DNA from: Bacteroidota bacterium
GTDB taxonomy: Bacteria > Bacteroidota > Bacteroidia > Flavobacteriales_D > Crocinitomicaceae
DNA length: 61,121 nucleotides
Direction: 5' to 3'
Assembly: GCA_024280295.1 (NCBI GenBank)
Contig: JAJRQK010000034.1
Span: 1-61,121 of the forward strand
Under the pieces are notes generated by a model. The model had not been told where the DNA came from, did no database searches, and saw only the letters and a list, made by a program, of their open reading frames with translations. The position numbers were made by a program, and so were the translations under genes. Below are positions 1-9,880 of the stretch, piece by piece (the stretch's first letter is position 1; every line of letters begins with the position of its first letter).

Positions 1-246
1 AATATCTTGAATTGGTTTTGAATCACTCGATCGGTAGCGAGAAATGTAACGCTCTCCAGGATTCATGTCCAGTTTAATATTCGCAACACCAGCTCCATCT
101 TGACCACGATTATGTTGCTTCTCCATCAATAGGTGGAGTTTATTTAGCCCATAAAAAGCTGTTCCATACTTGTCAAAATAATACTGAAGTGGCTTCTTCA
201 GACGGAGTAGGGCAATGCCACACTCATGTTTAATCGGATCACTCAT
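1..246 (-). CDS. purF: Amidophosphoribosyltransferase-like protein, 5' part only
   Basis: The first 82 residues are visible; the gene runs off the left edge. The protein opens MSDPIKHECGIALLRLKKP, and the Cys in HECGIA is where class II (Ntn) glutamine amidotransferases of the PurF family have their catalytic cysteine after removal of a short N-terminal peptide. The segment QHNRGQDGAG is the conserved glutamine-site motif of the same family. In Bacteroidota a long PurF-like protein of this type is common and often annotated amidophosphoribosyltransferase, first step of purine synthesis (glutamine plus PRPP to phosphoribosylamine). The PRPP half is outside the window, so the exact reaction is inferred. 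Start is the ATG at 246, preceded by a very good promoter at 270-301. Confidence 0.8.
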   Translation of the reverse strand, partial: MSDPIKHECGIALLRLKKPLQYYFDKYGTAFYGLNKLHLLMEKQHNRGQDGAGVANIKLDMNPGERYISRYRSSDSKPIQDI

Positions 247-269
247 GGTTTAACGCTAAATATTCGCGA

Positions 270-301
270 CAAATTTACACATATAAACGAGTGTAGTCAA
301 A
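270..301 (-). promoter_or_regulatory. Bacteroidota promoter of the purF-like gene
   Basis: On the minus strand TTTG (298-301) is followed after 20 bases by TAAATTTG (270-277), a perfect match to the Bacteroidota consensus TTTG-N(about 19)-TAnnTTTG. The start codon is about 24 bases downstream of the -7 box. Confidence 0.75.
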
Positions 302-393
302 GATTCTCGGCTTAGTTTTTGTACTGTGATTTTGGCAACCATTTGAAAATTTAAACGATTTAGTAATAGATAACTGATTTAACTGTCCTGTTC

Positions 394-427
394 ATTGATT
401 CTGCGGCTAGAAGATGTCATAGATTTG
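394..427 (+). promoter_or_regulatory. Bacteroidota promoter of the first T9SS gene
   Basis: ATTG (394-397), a 22-base spacer and TAGATTTG (420-427), an exact TAnnTTTG box. It lies 18 bases before the ATG at 446, implying a very short leader. Confidence 0.6.
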
Positions 428-445
428 TTGTAATTTCCCATCTTG

Positions 446-3400
446 ATGAGAAACGTAATTATCACAGTATTAACACTTGCGCTATTTGGATTTATATCTT
501 ATGGCCAGGAAGTCTGGATGCACCCAAATGCAGGTCAATGGGATGAGCGTATTCTTTACAAGGTAGATTTAAGTCAAGGAGAAATGTACATCGAAAAGGA
601 TGGATTCATGTTTAACTTGCATGATGGCAAACAGAAAATGTCTCATTCACATGAAAGTGGTGAAAATCAGATAGATGAACACGCAGATGATGAAGATTTT
701 TTGGTTCATGCGATTAAATCAAAGTTCATAGGATCATCATGGGGAGGTAATATTGAACAAGGAGTACCTTCAAGTTTTTACAGAAATTACTTTATAGGAA
801 ACGATCAATCTAAATGGAAAAGTAAACAATACGCATATACTGATATTCGAATGAATGATTTCTATCCAGGAATTGACCTTCTGGTGGAAGGAAATGATGG
901 GAGTTTGAAGTATTCTTTAGTGGTTGAACCTGAGAAGTCTGCAGAGATTATCGTATTCGAATACAATGGACAATATGGTTTACGAATAGATGAAGATGGT
1001 AACCTGCGAATTAAAACACGTTTTGGTGAAATCATTGAAGAGCGCCCGGTTGCATGGGCAATTGGCCCAAATGGGAAGGAAGAGGTTGAAATCGAATTCG
1101 CGCTTGAAGGAACAAAGGTTCATTTTGAGTTTCCTGAGGGATATGATATTCAAAAAACACTTTTAATTGATCCAAGTTTGACGTTTTCGACCTTTTCGGG
1201 ATCAACGGCAGATAATTGGGGTTTTACAGCTGCACCAGATGCAAACGGAAATTTATTTGGTGGAGGTATCGTTTTTGGGACAGGATATCCACTAACTCCT
1301 GGTGCTTATGGCACTACATTTATTGGATTGATTGATCTTGGGATCACAAAATTTAACGCAGATGGTACGGCTTTGCTCTATTCAACATATATTGGCGGAT
1401 CAGGATCCGAAACACCAAACAGTATTGTAAGTTCACCAACTGGTGACTTGTATATTTTTGGAATAACTTCTTCACCGAATTTCCCAATGGCTGGTGCGCC
1501 ATATGATAATAGTTTTAATGGCGGACCGAGTATTCCTGGTGGAACTTCAAATGGTTTGGATTTCGGCAATGGATCTGATTTGTTTGTTGCGCGATTAAAT
1601 GCAACGGGAACTTCTTTACTTGCATCAACTTATGTAGGTGGTTCAGGTACTGATGGATTGAACACTTCTAGTCTTCGGTACAATTATGGAGATCAATTTA
1701 GAGGTGAAGTTATACTTGATGTTAATGGGGATGTATATATAACATCTACAACTCAGTCCTTTGATTTTCCAGTTGTACTCGGAACTCAACCTGCACTTTC
1801 AGGAACGCAAGATGCTGTGTTATTCAAGATGACTCCTGGGTTGAATACGATGATTTGGTCAACTTATTTTGGAGGAAGCGGCCAAGAAACTGGAAACGGA
1901 GTTCAAATTGCAAGTAATGGGGATGTTTATATCGCTGGTGGATCTAGTTCTGCATCAATGCCCATGTTCTCAGGAAATGATCTAACATTTAACGGCGGTC
2001 TATCTGATGGTTATGTGGCTCGTTTTAATGGAGCTAATGGATTGAATTTATCAGGAACATTTATGGGGATGAACGAATATGATCAAACGTATTTTGTTCA
2101 GTTGGATATTGACGATAAGGTCTATGTTTTAGGTCAATCTGAATCTGATTGGGGAGTTTCGCCAGGTCGTTGGGGTGTTGCTAATTCGGGGCAGTTTATT
2201 CGTAAATATGATGCTACCCTAACTACCATAGAATGGACGACCATGATTGGTGCAGGAACAGGAAGTGTTGAGATATCACCAACTGCATTCTTGGTTTCAG
2301 ATTGTTATGATATTTATCTCTCTGGATGGGGTGGAAATCTTAATCAAAATGGCCCCGCAAGTAATTCAACTACAAATGGATTCCCCGTAACTTTTGACGC
2401 TTTTCAGGCAACAACTAATGGCAGTAATTTCTATATCGCCGTGCTAGATCAAGATGCAACAGCATTGAAATATGGGACATTTATGGGCGGAGTAGCGAGT
2501 AGCTTCAACCATGTGGATGGGGGGACAAGTCGATTTGATAAATCTGGACGAATTTACCATGCTGTTTGTGGGGCTTGTAGCGGAAATCCGAATGGGTTTA
2601 CAACTACAGCAGGTGTTTGGTCTCCGCAGAATCAAAGTTCGAACTGTAATTTAGCAGCCTTTAAATTTGAATTGAGTTCAATCGATGCGATTGTGTCGAA
2701 TCCGAATCCAATTATCTGTATCCCGGATCCAGTGATATTTAATAATAATAGCGCAAATGGAAATCAATTCTTTTGGGACTTTGGAGATAACACAACATCA
2801 ACCGATGTGAATCCAACTCATTTTTATGCAAACCCTGGTGATTATACAGTTACGCTAGTAGTTTCGGATTCAAATGGTTGTTTTTCACCAGACTCTGTGA
2901 CATTTATAGTCACGATTGGTGATTTCCAAGGTGGAGTTATCCAACCTCCTAGTCCAATTTGCCCAGGTGATTCATACCAACTTGAAGCTTATGGAGGATC
3001 AACATATGAGTGGAGTCCTGCTCAGTTTTTAGATAACCCAACAATAGCAATGCCTACTGCTACGGTCAATCAAACCACGGATTTTACTGTAATAGTTTCT
3101 GACAGTTGTGGTATCGATACGGTATCTGTTACGCTTGTTGTTTATAATGATGGTGCTAATGCATCTAATGATACCAGTGTTTGTATAGGAAGCAGTGTGA
3201 ATCTTTTAGCTTCAGGCGGAGGAACGTATTCATGGAGTCCAGCTACTTATCTGAACGATCCTACAATAGCGAATCCATTGTGTACGCCACTAAATGACAT
3301 TACTTATATTATTGACATTATTTCTCCTAATGGTTGTCTATTGAGCGACACATTAGTAGTCGATGTTTTCTTTAATCCTCCTGTACCCATAATGCCTGAT

Positions 3401-4336
3401 ACTGTGCATTTTTGCACAGGTACAACTATGGATATTTCAGTGTCCGGAGGTGCTTACTATTATTGGTCTCCAAATATTAATATTACCCCAATCACTGGAC
3501 CAAATGTTACAATTTCTCCGACTTCTAATATGTACTATTATTGTGATTTTGTGAACGCTTGTGGATCAACTTTTGATAGTATGTTTGTACTCCTAGAAAC
3601 GGCTAATATTATTGCAGGAAATGATACGACTATTTGCCCAGATCAAACAGCAACTCTTTGGGTAAATAATGGATTGAGCTATAGTTGGAGTCCTTCTGCT
3701 TCATTAGATAACTCTACGGGTGAAATTGTTCATGCGACACCATCTAGCCCAACTGCTTATGTTGTTGTTGGAACGGATGAGTATGGTTGCATTGATTCTG
3801 ACACCGTTTTTGTTGACCTCTTTCCTGAGGCGTTTATTCAAACTGTTCCTGATATTATTGCAACTTATGGAAGTGTTTTGCAGCTAGGTGCTATAAGTAC
3901 AACTTCAGGCCCCTACATTTGGTCTCCTCCCGATTTTTTAAGTTGTGTTTATTGTGAGTCACCAACGGCAAAACCAAACCAAAATTACTTCTATTTTGTA
4001 ACTTACACGGATGAGAATGGATGCTCCGATTCTGATACTGTTAATATTCATTACGCTCCGATTTTATATGTCCCAAATGCATTTACACCAAATACTAACT
4101 TTAATGGATATAATACGGTGTTCCAAGCTGTCGGAGTTGATGTTACAAGTTTCAAAATGGAGATATTTAATCGTTGGGGTGAGTTAATTGTTACACTCAA
4201 TTCTTTAGATGAATCTTGGGATGGAAAATATCGGGGTGTTGAATGTCAAGACGGCACCTATACATGGAAAGTAGTATTGGGTGGCTATAGTGGTGAGAAA
4301 GAAGTTCATGTCGGTCACGTCAACCTTTTAAGGTAA
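446..4336 (+). CDS. Large secreted protein with SBBP beta-propeller repeats, PKD domain and T9SS type B sorting domain
   Basis: A 1296-residue exported protein. ATG 446 starts a signal peptide (MRNVIITVLTLALFGFISYG); an in-frame TTG three bases earlier is not preferred. After it comes an N-terminal domain usually found ahead of SBBP proteins (VWMHPNAGQWDERILYKVDL), then SBBP-type propeller repeats over roughly residues 250-740 (recurring STYxGGSGxExxN and GDVYIxGxTxSxxFP patterns), a PKD domain near 745-820 (FFWDFGDNTTSTDVNPTHFY), several Ig-like repeats with the phrase YxWSPxxxLDN, and a gliding-motility-type C-terminal domain from about 1207 (YVPNAFTPN, FNRWGELI, WDGKYRG, DGTYTW). That last domain is the type B signal for T9SS export and surface attachment. 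Likely a cell-surface adhesin or structural protein; ligand unknown. Confidence 0.88.
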   Translation: MRNVIITVLTLALFGFISYGQEVWMHPNAGQWDERILYKVDLSQGEMYIEKDGFMFNLHDGKQKMSHSHESGENQIDEHADDEDFLVHAIKSKFIGSSWGGNIEQGVPSSFYRNYFIGNDQSKWKSKQYAYTDIRMNDFYPGIDLLVEGNDGSLKYSLVVEPEKSAEIIVFEYNGQYGLRIDEDGNLRIKTRFGEIIEERPVAWAIGPNGKEEVEIEFALEGTKVHFEFPEGYDIQKTLLIDPSLTFSTFSGSTADNWGFTAAPDANGNLFGGGIVFGTGYPLTPGAYGTTFIGLIDLGITKFNADGTALLYSTYIGGSGSETPNSIVSSPTGDLYIFGITSSPNFPMAGAPYDNSFNGGPSIPGGTSNGLDFGNGSDLFVARLNATGTSLLASTYVGGSGTDGLNTSSLRYNYGDQFRGEVILDVNGDVYITSTTQSFDFPVVLGTQPALSGTQDAVLFKMTPGLNTMIWSTYFGGSGQETGNGVQIASNGDVYIAGGSSSASMPMFSGNDLTFNGGLSDGYVARFNGANGLNLSGTFMGMNEYDQTYFVQLDIDDKVYVLGQSESDWGVSPGRWGVANSGQFIRKYDATLTTIEWTTMIGAGTGSVEISPTAFLVSDCYDIYLSGWGGNLNQNGPASNSTTNGFPVTFDAFQATTNGSNFYIAVLDQDATALKYGTFMGGVASSFNHVDGGTSRFDKSGRIYHAVCGACSGNPNGFTTTAGVWSPQNQSSNCNLAAFKFELSSIDAIVSNPNPIICIPDPVIFNNNSANGNQFFWDFGDNTTSTDVNPTHFYANPGDYTVTLVVSDSNGCFSPDSVTFIVTIGDFQGGVIQPPSPICPGDSYQLEAYGGSTYEWSPAQFLDNPTIAMPTATVNQTTDFTVIVSDSCGIDTVSVTLVVYNDGANASNDTSVCIGSSVNLLASGGGTYSWSPATYLNDPTIANPLCTPLNDITYIIDIISPNGCLLSDTLVVDVFFNPPVPIMPDTVHFCTGTTMDISVSGGAYYYWSPNINITPITGPNVTISPTSNMYYYCDFVNACGSTFDSMFVLLETANIIAGNDTTICPDQTATLWVNNGLSYSWSPSASLDNSTGEIVHATPSSPTAYVVVGTDEYGCIDSDTVFVDLFPEAFIQTVPDIIATYGSVLQLGAISTTSGPYIWSPPDFLSCVYCESPTAKPNQNYFYFVTYTDENGCSDSDTVNIHYAPILYVPNAFTPNTNFNGYNTVFQAVGVDVTSFKMEIFNRWGELIVTLNSLDESWDGKYRGVECQDGTYTWKVVLGGYSGEKEVHVGHVNLLR

Positions 4337-4351
4337 TTCCATTATATTTTG

Positions 4352-4375
4352 AACAGACTTCATTAGTTCTGTTTA
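4352..4375 (+). terminator. Weak hairpin after the first T9SS gene
   Basis: AACAGACT and AGTTCTGTT can pair (one bulged T) and are followed by TTATT. The U-tract is poor, so this is only a possible terminator. Confidence 0.35.
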
Positions 4376-4440
4376 TTATCAATTATTATTAGTCGAATTT
4401 AGTTAAAATCAGTACCTTGTTATTGAACTATACTATACGC

Positions 4441-7400
4441 ATGCTCTCAAAAAACTACTACCTAAGAATTTTGGTATTTGTTACCAGTTTATTTACAATT
4501 CCTGTCGCAATTTCTCAAAATGCAATTTGGATTGAAGATTTCGATGATGGAGGCGGAACACGCTGGACGTTAGAAAATGCTCCAGGGTCTTTAACTAGTC
4601 CTACCCCTCTTGGAATTGTTGGATTAACCTATGGAACAAATGCGGTCGTTGCCCACGATAATTTCATCATTAATGATCAAAACACTCCTGAATTGGGTAG
4701 CGATATTGCAGTTGGTTTATCCTCAAATGCACAAGGTCAATTGGTTCAAGGTCGGCATTATGCATGTGCTCCTCCTAATAATTTACCGAATCCATTTATT
4801 AATACGCCTCAACCAGGACCAAATCAAAGTTTACATATTACTGCATATCCTACTTGTGCAACATTACTTTTTGGCGGGGTGGCACAATCAAACGATTGGA
4901 ATTGTATTTCTGACCCAGACAATGGTGACATACAAACTCAAACAGAACAAATTGCTTTTTTGAATAACAATATTGATGCAACAGGTTCTTGTAATTTAAT
5001 TTTTACAGCAGACTTCTTCCTAGGAGGTGATTCCGATGGTATTAAATCACATGGGACAGTTCTTTACAGCGTAGATGCTGGTGTTACTTGGCAAATCCTT
5101 GAAGATAATTTGAGAAGTTGTTCCCCATTCTTGGCTGGAACTTGTAATAACTGGTTTAGAAGATCTTTTGCAATTCCAGCAGATGCAAATAACCAAAATG
5201 ATTTACGGATTGCTTTTCGATGGTATGATGATGGGGACATTAACAATACAGGTGATTATGCTCTTGGAGCAAGTTTTAATGTTGATAACGTAGTGATTTC
5301 TGCTTGTGCAGTTCCTGCTGTAAATTTTATAGTAAGTCAAACTACTGGTTGTAAGGGTGATGCTTTCTATTTTACTGATCAAAGTACAGTTGGTGATGGC
5401 AATTTCTTTAACTGCTCTGATATTATCAGTGGTAATTGCTCCATCTCTGGATACTCATGGAACATCTCTCCTACTGGAGCTAATTTTATTGGTGGAACGA
5501 GTTCCTCAAGTCAAAATCCACAAGTTGAATTTACGGCAAATGGAACTTATACTGTGGAATTAACAGCGACTAATTGTGCTGGAAATGGAGTCTTAATTCA
5601 ATCTTTACTTATTGTTATTACTGACTGTCCACCGATAGCGAATTTTATTACTTCGCAAACTGCTGCATGCGCGGTACCATCAAGTGTTCAAGATACTGTA
5701 ACATTTACGGATTTAAGTACTTCTACAACATTTTCACCAATCACTGCATGGAATTGGGTATTTACTCCCGCAACGGTAACTTTTGTAAATGGAACGAATG
5801 CATCAATGCAAAATGTTGATGTAGTTTTTGATGCAATTGGAACTTACCAAGTGGCTTTGACTGTCACAAATGCCGAAGGAAATGATACGGAAACTAAAGT
5901 CGCTTACATCGAAGCTTTAGACTGTAATTGCGGTGGCGGAGGAGGAGGAGGTCCCGTAACTATTTTTGAGGAAGATTTCGATGGTAATGGTGGTGCTGGA
6001 AGTAATTGGGTTACAACTCCATTGAACAATGATGTGGGAGTTCAAGGCATCACAGCAAATCAGTGGTATATTAGTGATGTAGAAGCTGGGAATGCAGCAG
6101 GAGCTTGTGGTTCTGCTGGTGGTGGTGATCAATCATTACATGTTTCAGTTCACCCTAGTTTTGGTGGTGATGTAGGAGCAGCTTATGCAAATGATGTTGC
6201 ATGCTTACCTGGGTGTTTTAATTGTGATTTTTCCAGCTTTTGTTATGACATGACTGCGAACAAACGTAGTATGAGTCAGAATATTAATTCCGTTGGAGTA
6301 ACTGGCTTGACTTTGACTTTTAACTATATCGAAAATGGACAAGGAGCGTTTGATGATTGTATCTTCGAATATAGTATTGATGGGGGTGCAAATTGGTTGA
6401 CCTTGGCAAACCCGGTTAAACCTTCATTGGGAATTTGTGCACCGCAAGGTTTGTGGACGGGATATTCGATTGGTCTTCCAGTAACATGTGAAGGAATTAC
6501 CAACCTAAGAATTGCATATAGATGGCAGAATAATGCAGATGGCATCGGAACAGACCCATCTTTCGCAGTTGATGAAATTCTAATAATTGGCACTTCCTCA
6601 GGTGGTGGTGCAGCTAATACGTGGGAAGGCGATGTAAGCAGTGTATGGAATTTAGCTGCAAATTGGTCCACAAACGCAATACCAACTTCAGCAGATGATG
6701 CTTTAGTTCCTGCTACTGTATGTGCTACTTGTGTGATGCCACAAATTAATGCTGCAGCTGTAGCAAGAGATGTTTGTAATTTTGGAACGATAACAATCAA
6801 CGGCAATAATACACTTACTATTGATCGTGATTTATTGAATGAAGGAGCAATTGTAACTACTACCGTAAATCCAGCGGGTGATGTTGTTTTTGTAACTGGC
6901 CCTTCAATTTACAAAGGTAGCGGAACGTTAAACGATGTTGATGTGAGCGTAAGTTCAAGCGATTTAACTCTTGAGACGGACATGTCATCGCGATCTATGA
7001 ACATCGCAACGACTGGAACATTCAGCATTGCAACCTATCGATTATCGGTCAATCGGAATTTATCGAAATCATCTGGAATATTCACTGCGGTTGGTGGAAC
7101 AACTCAATTTATTGTTGCATGTGGCACTTGTCTTGATCAGACGAATATAACGGATGTCAGCATGAACGTAAATCAAGTATTCGGTGATGTATTTGTCAAC
7201 AAGACAACGGGAATTAAAGCATCCTTAGTAAGTGCAGTCAACTATACATTGAATGCCCCCAAAACATTGACGATACAAAGTGGAATTCTTGATGCGAACA
7301 CATTTACGCTAAACGGTACAGGAAAGCTTACCATGAATGGTGGAGAGCTTCAATTAGCGAAATGTGCAACGATTCTTCCAGAAATGACAGGGAATTACAC

Positions 7401-8703
7401 CCTTCCGGCTGGTAAAATTACATTTGATGGTGTTTGTGCTCAAATCGTGAAACAAACAAGTGTTGCCGGAACAAACTATTTTAAAGTCGAGTTTGCTGGT
7501 TCAGGTGTCAAAGCTTTAAGTGGTAACACAATTATTGATGATAGCTTGATTTTCTCGCTTCCAATTACGCTTGGAAACTACGTCAATGCAGGTTTAGATA
7601 CATTGTTTGTAACAAATAACTCAACGGGAATTGTTTCTCATACCGGTGGACATGTAGTTGGTAATTACAACCGTGCATTTACTCCAACGGGCGGACTTTA
7701 TACATTCCATTTAGGAAGTGATCATACTGATCTTGAAACTTATTATGAGCCTTTACGATTTACTCCAAACATTCTAACGGGAAATTCTCGTGTTACTGCA
7801 AGATTCTTAGATCTCACACCAAATCCAACAACAGTTGTTCCTGGAATTATTTTTGGAGGTCCACTTTCTGTGGATACAGTTGCAAATGTCGAAACAGAAG
7901 GGTATTGGCATTTGGGTGTAGAGAATCCAGTTATTGGAGGAAATTACACTGCTTCAGTAAGTCCAGATATTCGTTATTGGGCGTTTACCCAAGTATGGGG
8001 AAGTGACTCATATACTCTTCTGAAACAAGATATTGAAGGTGATAATTGGGATTATACCATTAATGGTGTTCGAGTGGATGACTCTACAACGATGACCTTC
8101 GCGAATTTCTCCAACTACGCATTGGCTTATACGAATAATGGCCCATTGCTATCAGCAACACTTGCAAATTACAGCATTAAATGTGATGATGGTGATACCT
8201 ATATTTCTTGGACGACTGTGTCCGAGCATAATTCACATAGTTTCATTATTCAACGATCACTTGAGGGATATTCATTTGAACAAATTGCGCAAATTCCATC
8301 AGCTGTGAATTCAACGAGTTTTCTCCAGTATAACTACTTAGATAATAATCGAGCAACATCGAGCGCGTATTATAGATTACTAGAATTGGATATGGATGGA
8401 GAAATTACAGTACATGGAACCATTTATGTTGATTGTACGGCTGATGATGATTTACAAGTTCTTGCTTCACCAAACCCAAGTGAAGGTGCATTTAACCTCA
8501 CTATCTTTTCTTCCAAAAATGGACTGGGTACAATTGAAATTCTTGATGTGACAGGAAAATTAGTCATGGTTGAAAAAAATATTCGAATCGAAAAAGGATT
8601 TAACCATGTTCATTATTCACCTGAATTGAGAATGGGTGTATATTTGATTTCTGTTGTGGTTGGTAGTGAGCGCGAAGTTATCAGAATGACAATTGCAAAG
8701 TAG
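4441..8703 (+). CDS. Large secreted multidomain protein with T9SS type A sorting domain
   Basis: A 1420-residue exported protein. I take the ATG at 4441 (MLSKNYYLRILVFVTSLF, a good signal peptide); the frame opens at a TTG at 4417. Two related jelly-roll-like modules begin with EDFDDGGG and EEDFDGNGG and each end in a segment about bases or residues with VDNVVI or VDEILI. Between them lie two PKD-like domains (about residues 291-390 and 397-490) and a glycine run at about 497-503. From about 720 the chain becomes a beta-helix-like repeat region (TWEGDVSSVWNLAANWST). The C-terminus (about 1340-1420: SPNPSEGAFNLTI, ILDVTGKLV, GVYLISVV) is the type A T9SS sorting domain. Same orientation as the preceding T9SS gene with a 104-base gap. 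Function unknown, surface-exposed or released. Confidence 0.87.
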   Translation: MLSKNYYLRILVFVTSLFTIPVAISQNAIWIEDFDDGGGTRWTLENAPGSLTSPTPLGIVGLTYGTNAVVAHDNFIINDQNTPELGSDIAVGLSSNAQGQLVQGRHYACAPPNNLPNPFINTPQPGPNQSLHITAYPTCATLLFGGVAQSNDWNCISDPDNGDIQTQTEQIAFLNNNIDATGSCNLIFTADFFLGGDSDGIKSHGTVLYSVDAGVTWQILEDNLRSCSPFLAGTCNNWFRRSFAIPADANNQNDLRIAFRWYDDGDINNTGDYALGASFNVDNVVISACAVPAVNFIVSQTTGCKGDAFYFTDQSTVGDGNFFNCSDIISGNCSISGYSWNISPTGANFIGGTSSSSQNPQVEFTANGTYTVELTATNCAGNGVLIQSLLIVITDCPPIANFITSQTAACAVPSSVQDTVTFTDLSTSTTFSPITAWNWVFTPATVTFVNGTNASMQNVDVVFDAIGTYQVALTVTNAEGNDTETKVAYIEALDCNCGGGGGGGPVTIFEEDFDGNGGAGSNWVTTPLNNDVGVQGITANQWYISDVEAGNAAGACGSAGGGDQSLHVSVHPSFGGDVGAAYANDVACLPGCFNCDFSSFCYDMTANKRSMSQNINSVGVTGLTLTFNYIENGQGAFDDCIFEYSIDGGANWLTLANPVKPSLGICAPQGLWTGYSIGLPVTCEGITNLRIAYRWQNNADGIGTDPSFAVDEILIIGTSSGGGAANTWEGDVSSVWNLAANWSTNAIPTSADDALVPATVCATCVMPQINAAAVARDVCNFGTITINGNNTLTIDRDLLNEGAIVTTTVNPAGDVVFVTGPSIYKGSGTLNDVDVSVSSSDLTLETDMSSRSMNIATTGTFSIATYRLSVNRNLSKSSGIFTAVGGTTQFIVACGTCLDQTNITDVSMNVNQVFGDVFVNKTTGIKASLVSAVNYTLNAPKTLTIQSGILDANTFTLNGTGKLTMNGGELQLAKCATILPEMTGNYTLPAGKITFDGVCAQIVKQTSVAGTNYFKVEFAGSGVKALSGNTIIDDSLIFSLPITLGNYVNAGLDTLFVTNNSTGIVSHTGGHVVGNYNRAFTPTGGLYTFHLGSDHTDLETYYEPLRFTPNILTGNSRVTARFLDLTPNPTTVVPGIIFGGPLSVDTVANVETEGYWHLGVENPVIGGNYTASVSPDIRYWAFTQVWGSDSYTLLKQDIEGDNWDYTINGVRVDDSTTMTFANFSNYALAYTNNGPLLSATLANYSIKCDDGDTYISWTTVSEHNSHSFIIQRSLEGYSFEQIAQIPSAVNSTSFLQYNYLDNNRATSSAYYRLLELDMDGEITVHGTIYVDCTADDDLQVLASPNPSEGAFNLTIFSSKNGLGTIEILDVTGKLVMVEKNIRIEKGFNHVHYSPELRMGVYLISVVVGSEREVIRMTIAK

Positions 8704-8727
8704 TATAGGTGAGCAGTTTCTAAGCGC

Positions 8728-8856
8728 TTATTTTCTTAAGTATTTATCTTCGAAATTCTTATTGTAGACTTTGCCATCCTTAGAAAATGTCCAACTGCCA
8801 GTGGATTCTTTAGGTAACGGATAACTTTCATCACCTTTTTGAGTTAGTTGTTTCGT
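8728..8856 (-). pseudogene. Possible gene remnant (C-terminal tail)
   Basis: On the minus strand 42 sense codons read through to a TAA at 8728-8730 and contain a protein-like stretch, KGDESYPLPKESTGSW then TFSKDGKVYNKNF. The frame is closed just upstream by a TAG at 8857-8859, with no start codon in the open part. It reads like the end of a small lipocalin-like or DUF protein whose 5' part has decayed. The family is not identified. Confidence 0.35.
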
Positions 8857-8968
8857 CTATACTTCCTGTTGGTAGCTTGTTTATCTTCTTTTTCGGACTT
8901 TACAGAGGTGTTTTCTTTTTAGAATTGCTCATTGACTATTTTTTAATAGTCTAAACTTTATCGATTTG

Positions 8969-9075
8969 AATATGGTGCGTTTGGCATTTCAACGCTACAA
9001 ATTTTCAGTTTCGCTCTATTTTTATTTATTGCTATCATCTTCATTTTTAGCACTATCTGCCAAATGCACTATATT
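8969..9075. repeat. Palindromic element, 18-bp arms
   Basis: The left arm at 8969-8986 and the right arm at 9058-9075 (TGCCAAATGCACTATATT) are inverted copies matching at 16 of 18 positions; both mismatches still allow G-T type pairing. The 71-base interior is T-rich. It ends 1 base before the inverted repeat that brackets the SDR gene, so the two may belong to one mobile or cassette-like unit. Confidence 0.5.
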
Positions 9076-9076
9076 T

Positions 9077-9089
9077 TTTGTTGGCAACC
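9077..9089. repeat. 13-bp inverted repeat, left copy
   Basis: TTTGTTGGCAACC. Its exact reverse complement lies at 9881-9893. The pair encloses only the SDR gene. Confidence 0.65.
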
Positions 9090-9092
9090 GTT

Positions 9093-9857
9093 TTACCTTT
9101 TAAATCCACCTTCTGAATGAATAATTTGTCCTGTAATCCATTCTGCATCTTCACTTGTTAAAAATCCAATTAATTTCGCTGTATCTTTCGGCTTTCCAAT
9201 TCTATTCATTGGAAATTGATTTAATAATTCTTTTTTTATTTTCTTATCCATCCAACCTGTATCATTTGGACCTGGATTAACCGCATTAATTGTAATTCCT
9301 TTTGGTGCAATTTCTTGGGATAAAGTATAAGTCAAAGTTTCAATCGCTCCTTTTGTAATCGCATAAGCTATTTCATTGGGCATTTGACCAAGTGACTGTC
9401 CTGACGATAAATTTACAATCCTACCATTTTTATTAAAATCAAATTGTTTAATAAAATCAATGGTCAATAAAGTTGTCGCCTTTAGATTAACTTCATAGTG
9501 TTTATCTAATTCTTTCGCTGTCAAATTGTCAATCGTTGTTTGGGTGCTATAAGTCGCATTATTTACCAGAACTAATGGACAACCCAATTTATTTTTTACT
9601 TCTCTAAATAAAATTTCGATTGCATTTTCGTTTGATAGGTCTAATTCAATTTTTTCACATTTTACGCCAAATCCTCTGATTTCTTTTTGAATTAATTCCG
9701 GTTCGTTTCTATTCACTTTCCAAGGCATTTGGTTATCATATTCAGTCCAATAAGTGAAGAATATGTCAAATTTTCTTTTTGCCAATTCACAGCAAATTGC
9801 TCGTCCAATTCCTTTCAATCGACTTACTCCTGTTATTATGGCAATTTTTCTATTCAT
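9093..9857 (-). CDS. Short-chain dehydrogenase/reductase
   Basis: A 254-residue NAD(P)-dependent oxidoreductase of the SDR superfamily. The Rossmann motif appears as TGVSRLKGIGRAI near the N-terminus, a spaced variant of TGxxxGxG known in Firmicutes-like SDRs. VNNA is the NNAG equivalent, and YAITK supplies the catalytic Tyr and Lys of YxxxK. The C-terminal GxxIHSEGGF is typical of the family. Substrate unknown. The gene stands alone between two 13-bp inverted repeats and beside a long palindrome; its AT-rich, Lys/Asn/Ile-rich composition is more extreme than that of the SDR at 10544. These points suggest recent acquisition, but nothing here proves it. Confidence 0.85.
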   Translation of the reverse strand: MNRKIAIITGVSRLKGIGRAICCELAKRKFDIFFTYWTEYDNQMPWKVNRNEPELIQKEIRGFGVKCEKIELDLSNENAIEILFREVKNKLGCPLVLVNNATYSTQTTIDNLTAKELDKHYEVNLKATTLLTIDFIKQFDFNKNGRIVNLSSGQSLGQMPNEIAYAITKGAIETLTYTLSQEIAPKGITINAVNPGPNDTGWMDKKIKKELLNQFPMNRIGKPKDTAKLIGFLTSEDAEWITGQIIHSEGGFKR

Positions 9858-9880
9858 ATAATATTTTCGTATTTTCTAAT

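Larger units (their letters stand above)
8704..9076. other. Gap with a decayed reading frame and two palindromes
   Basis: No intact gene. It contains the remnant at 8728-8856, a perfect 7-bp stem GACTATT/AATAGTC with a TTTT loop at 8934-8951, and a longer palindromic element at 8969-9075. The sequence is richer in stops and poly-T than neighbouring genes. Confidence 0.6.

Noticed and set aside
1380-2600. Tandem DNA repeat or CRISPR-like array in the first T9SS gene
   Set aside because: The periodicity is at protein level (SBBP propeller units of variable sequence and length), not exact DNA repeats with spacers.
6324-6806. 160-residue minus-strand reading frame
   Set aside because: Fully inside the T9SS gene at 4441-8703, with no start signal or protein-like pattern; a shadow of repetitive coding sequence.
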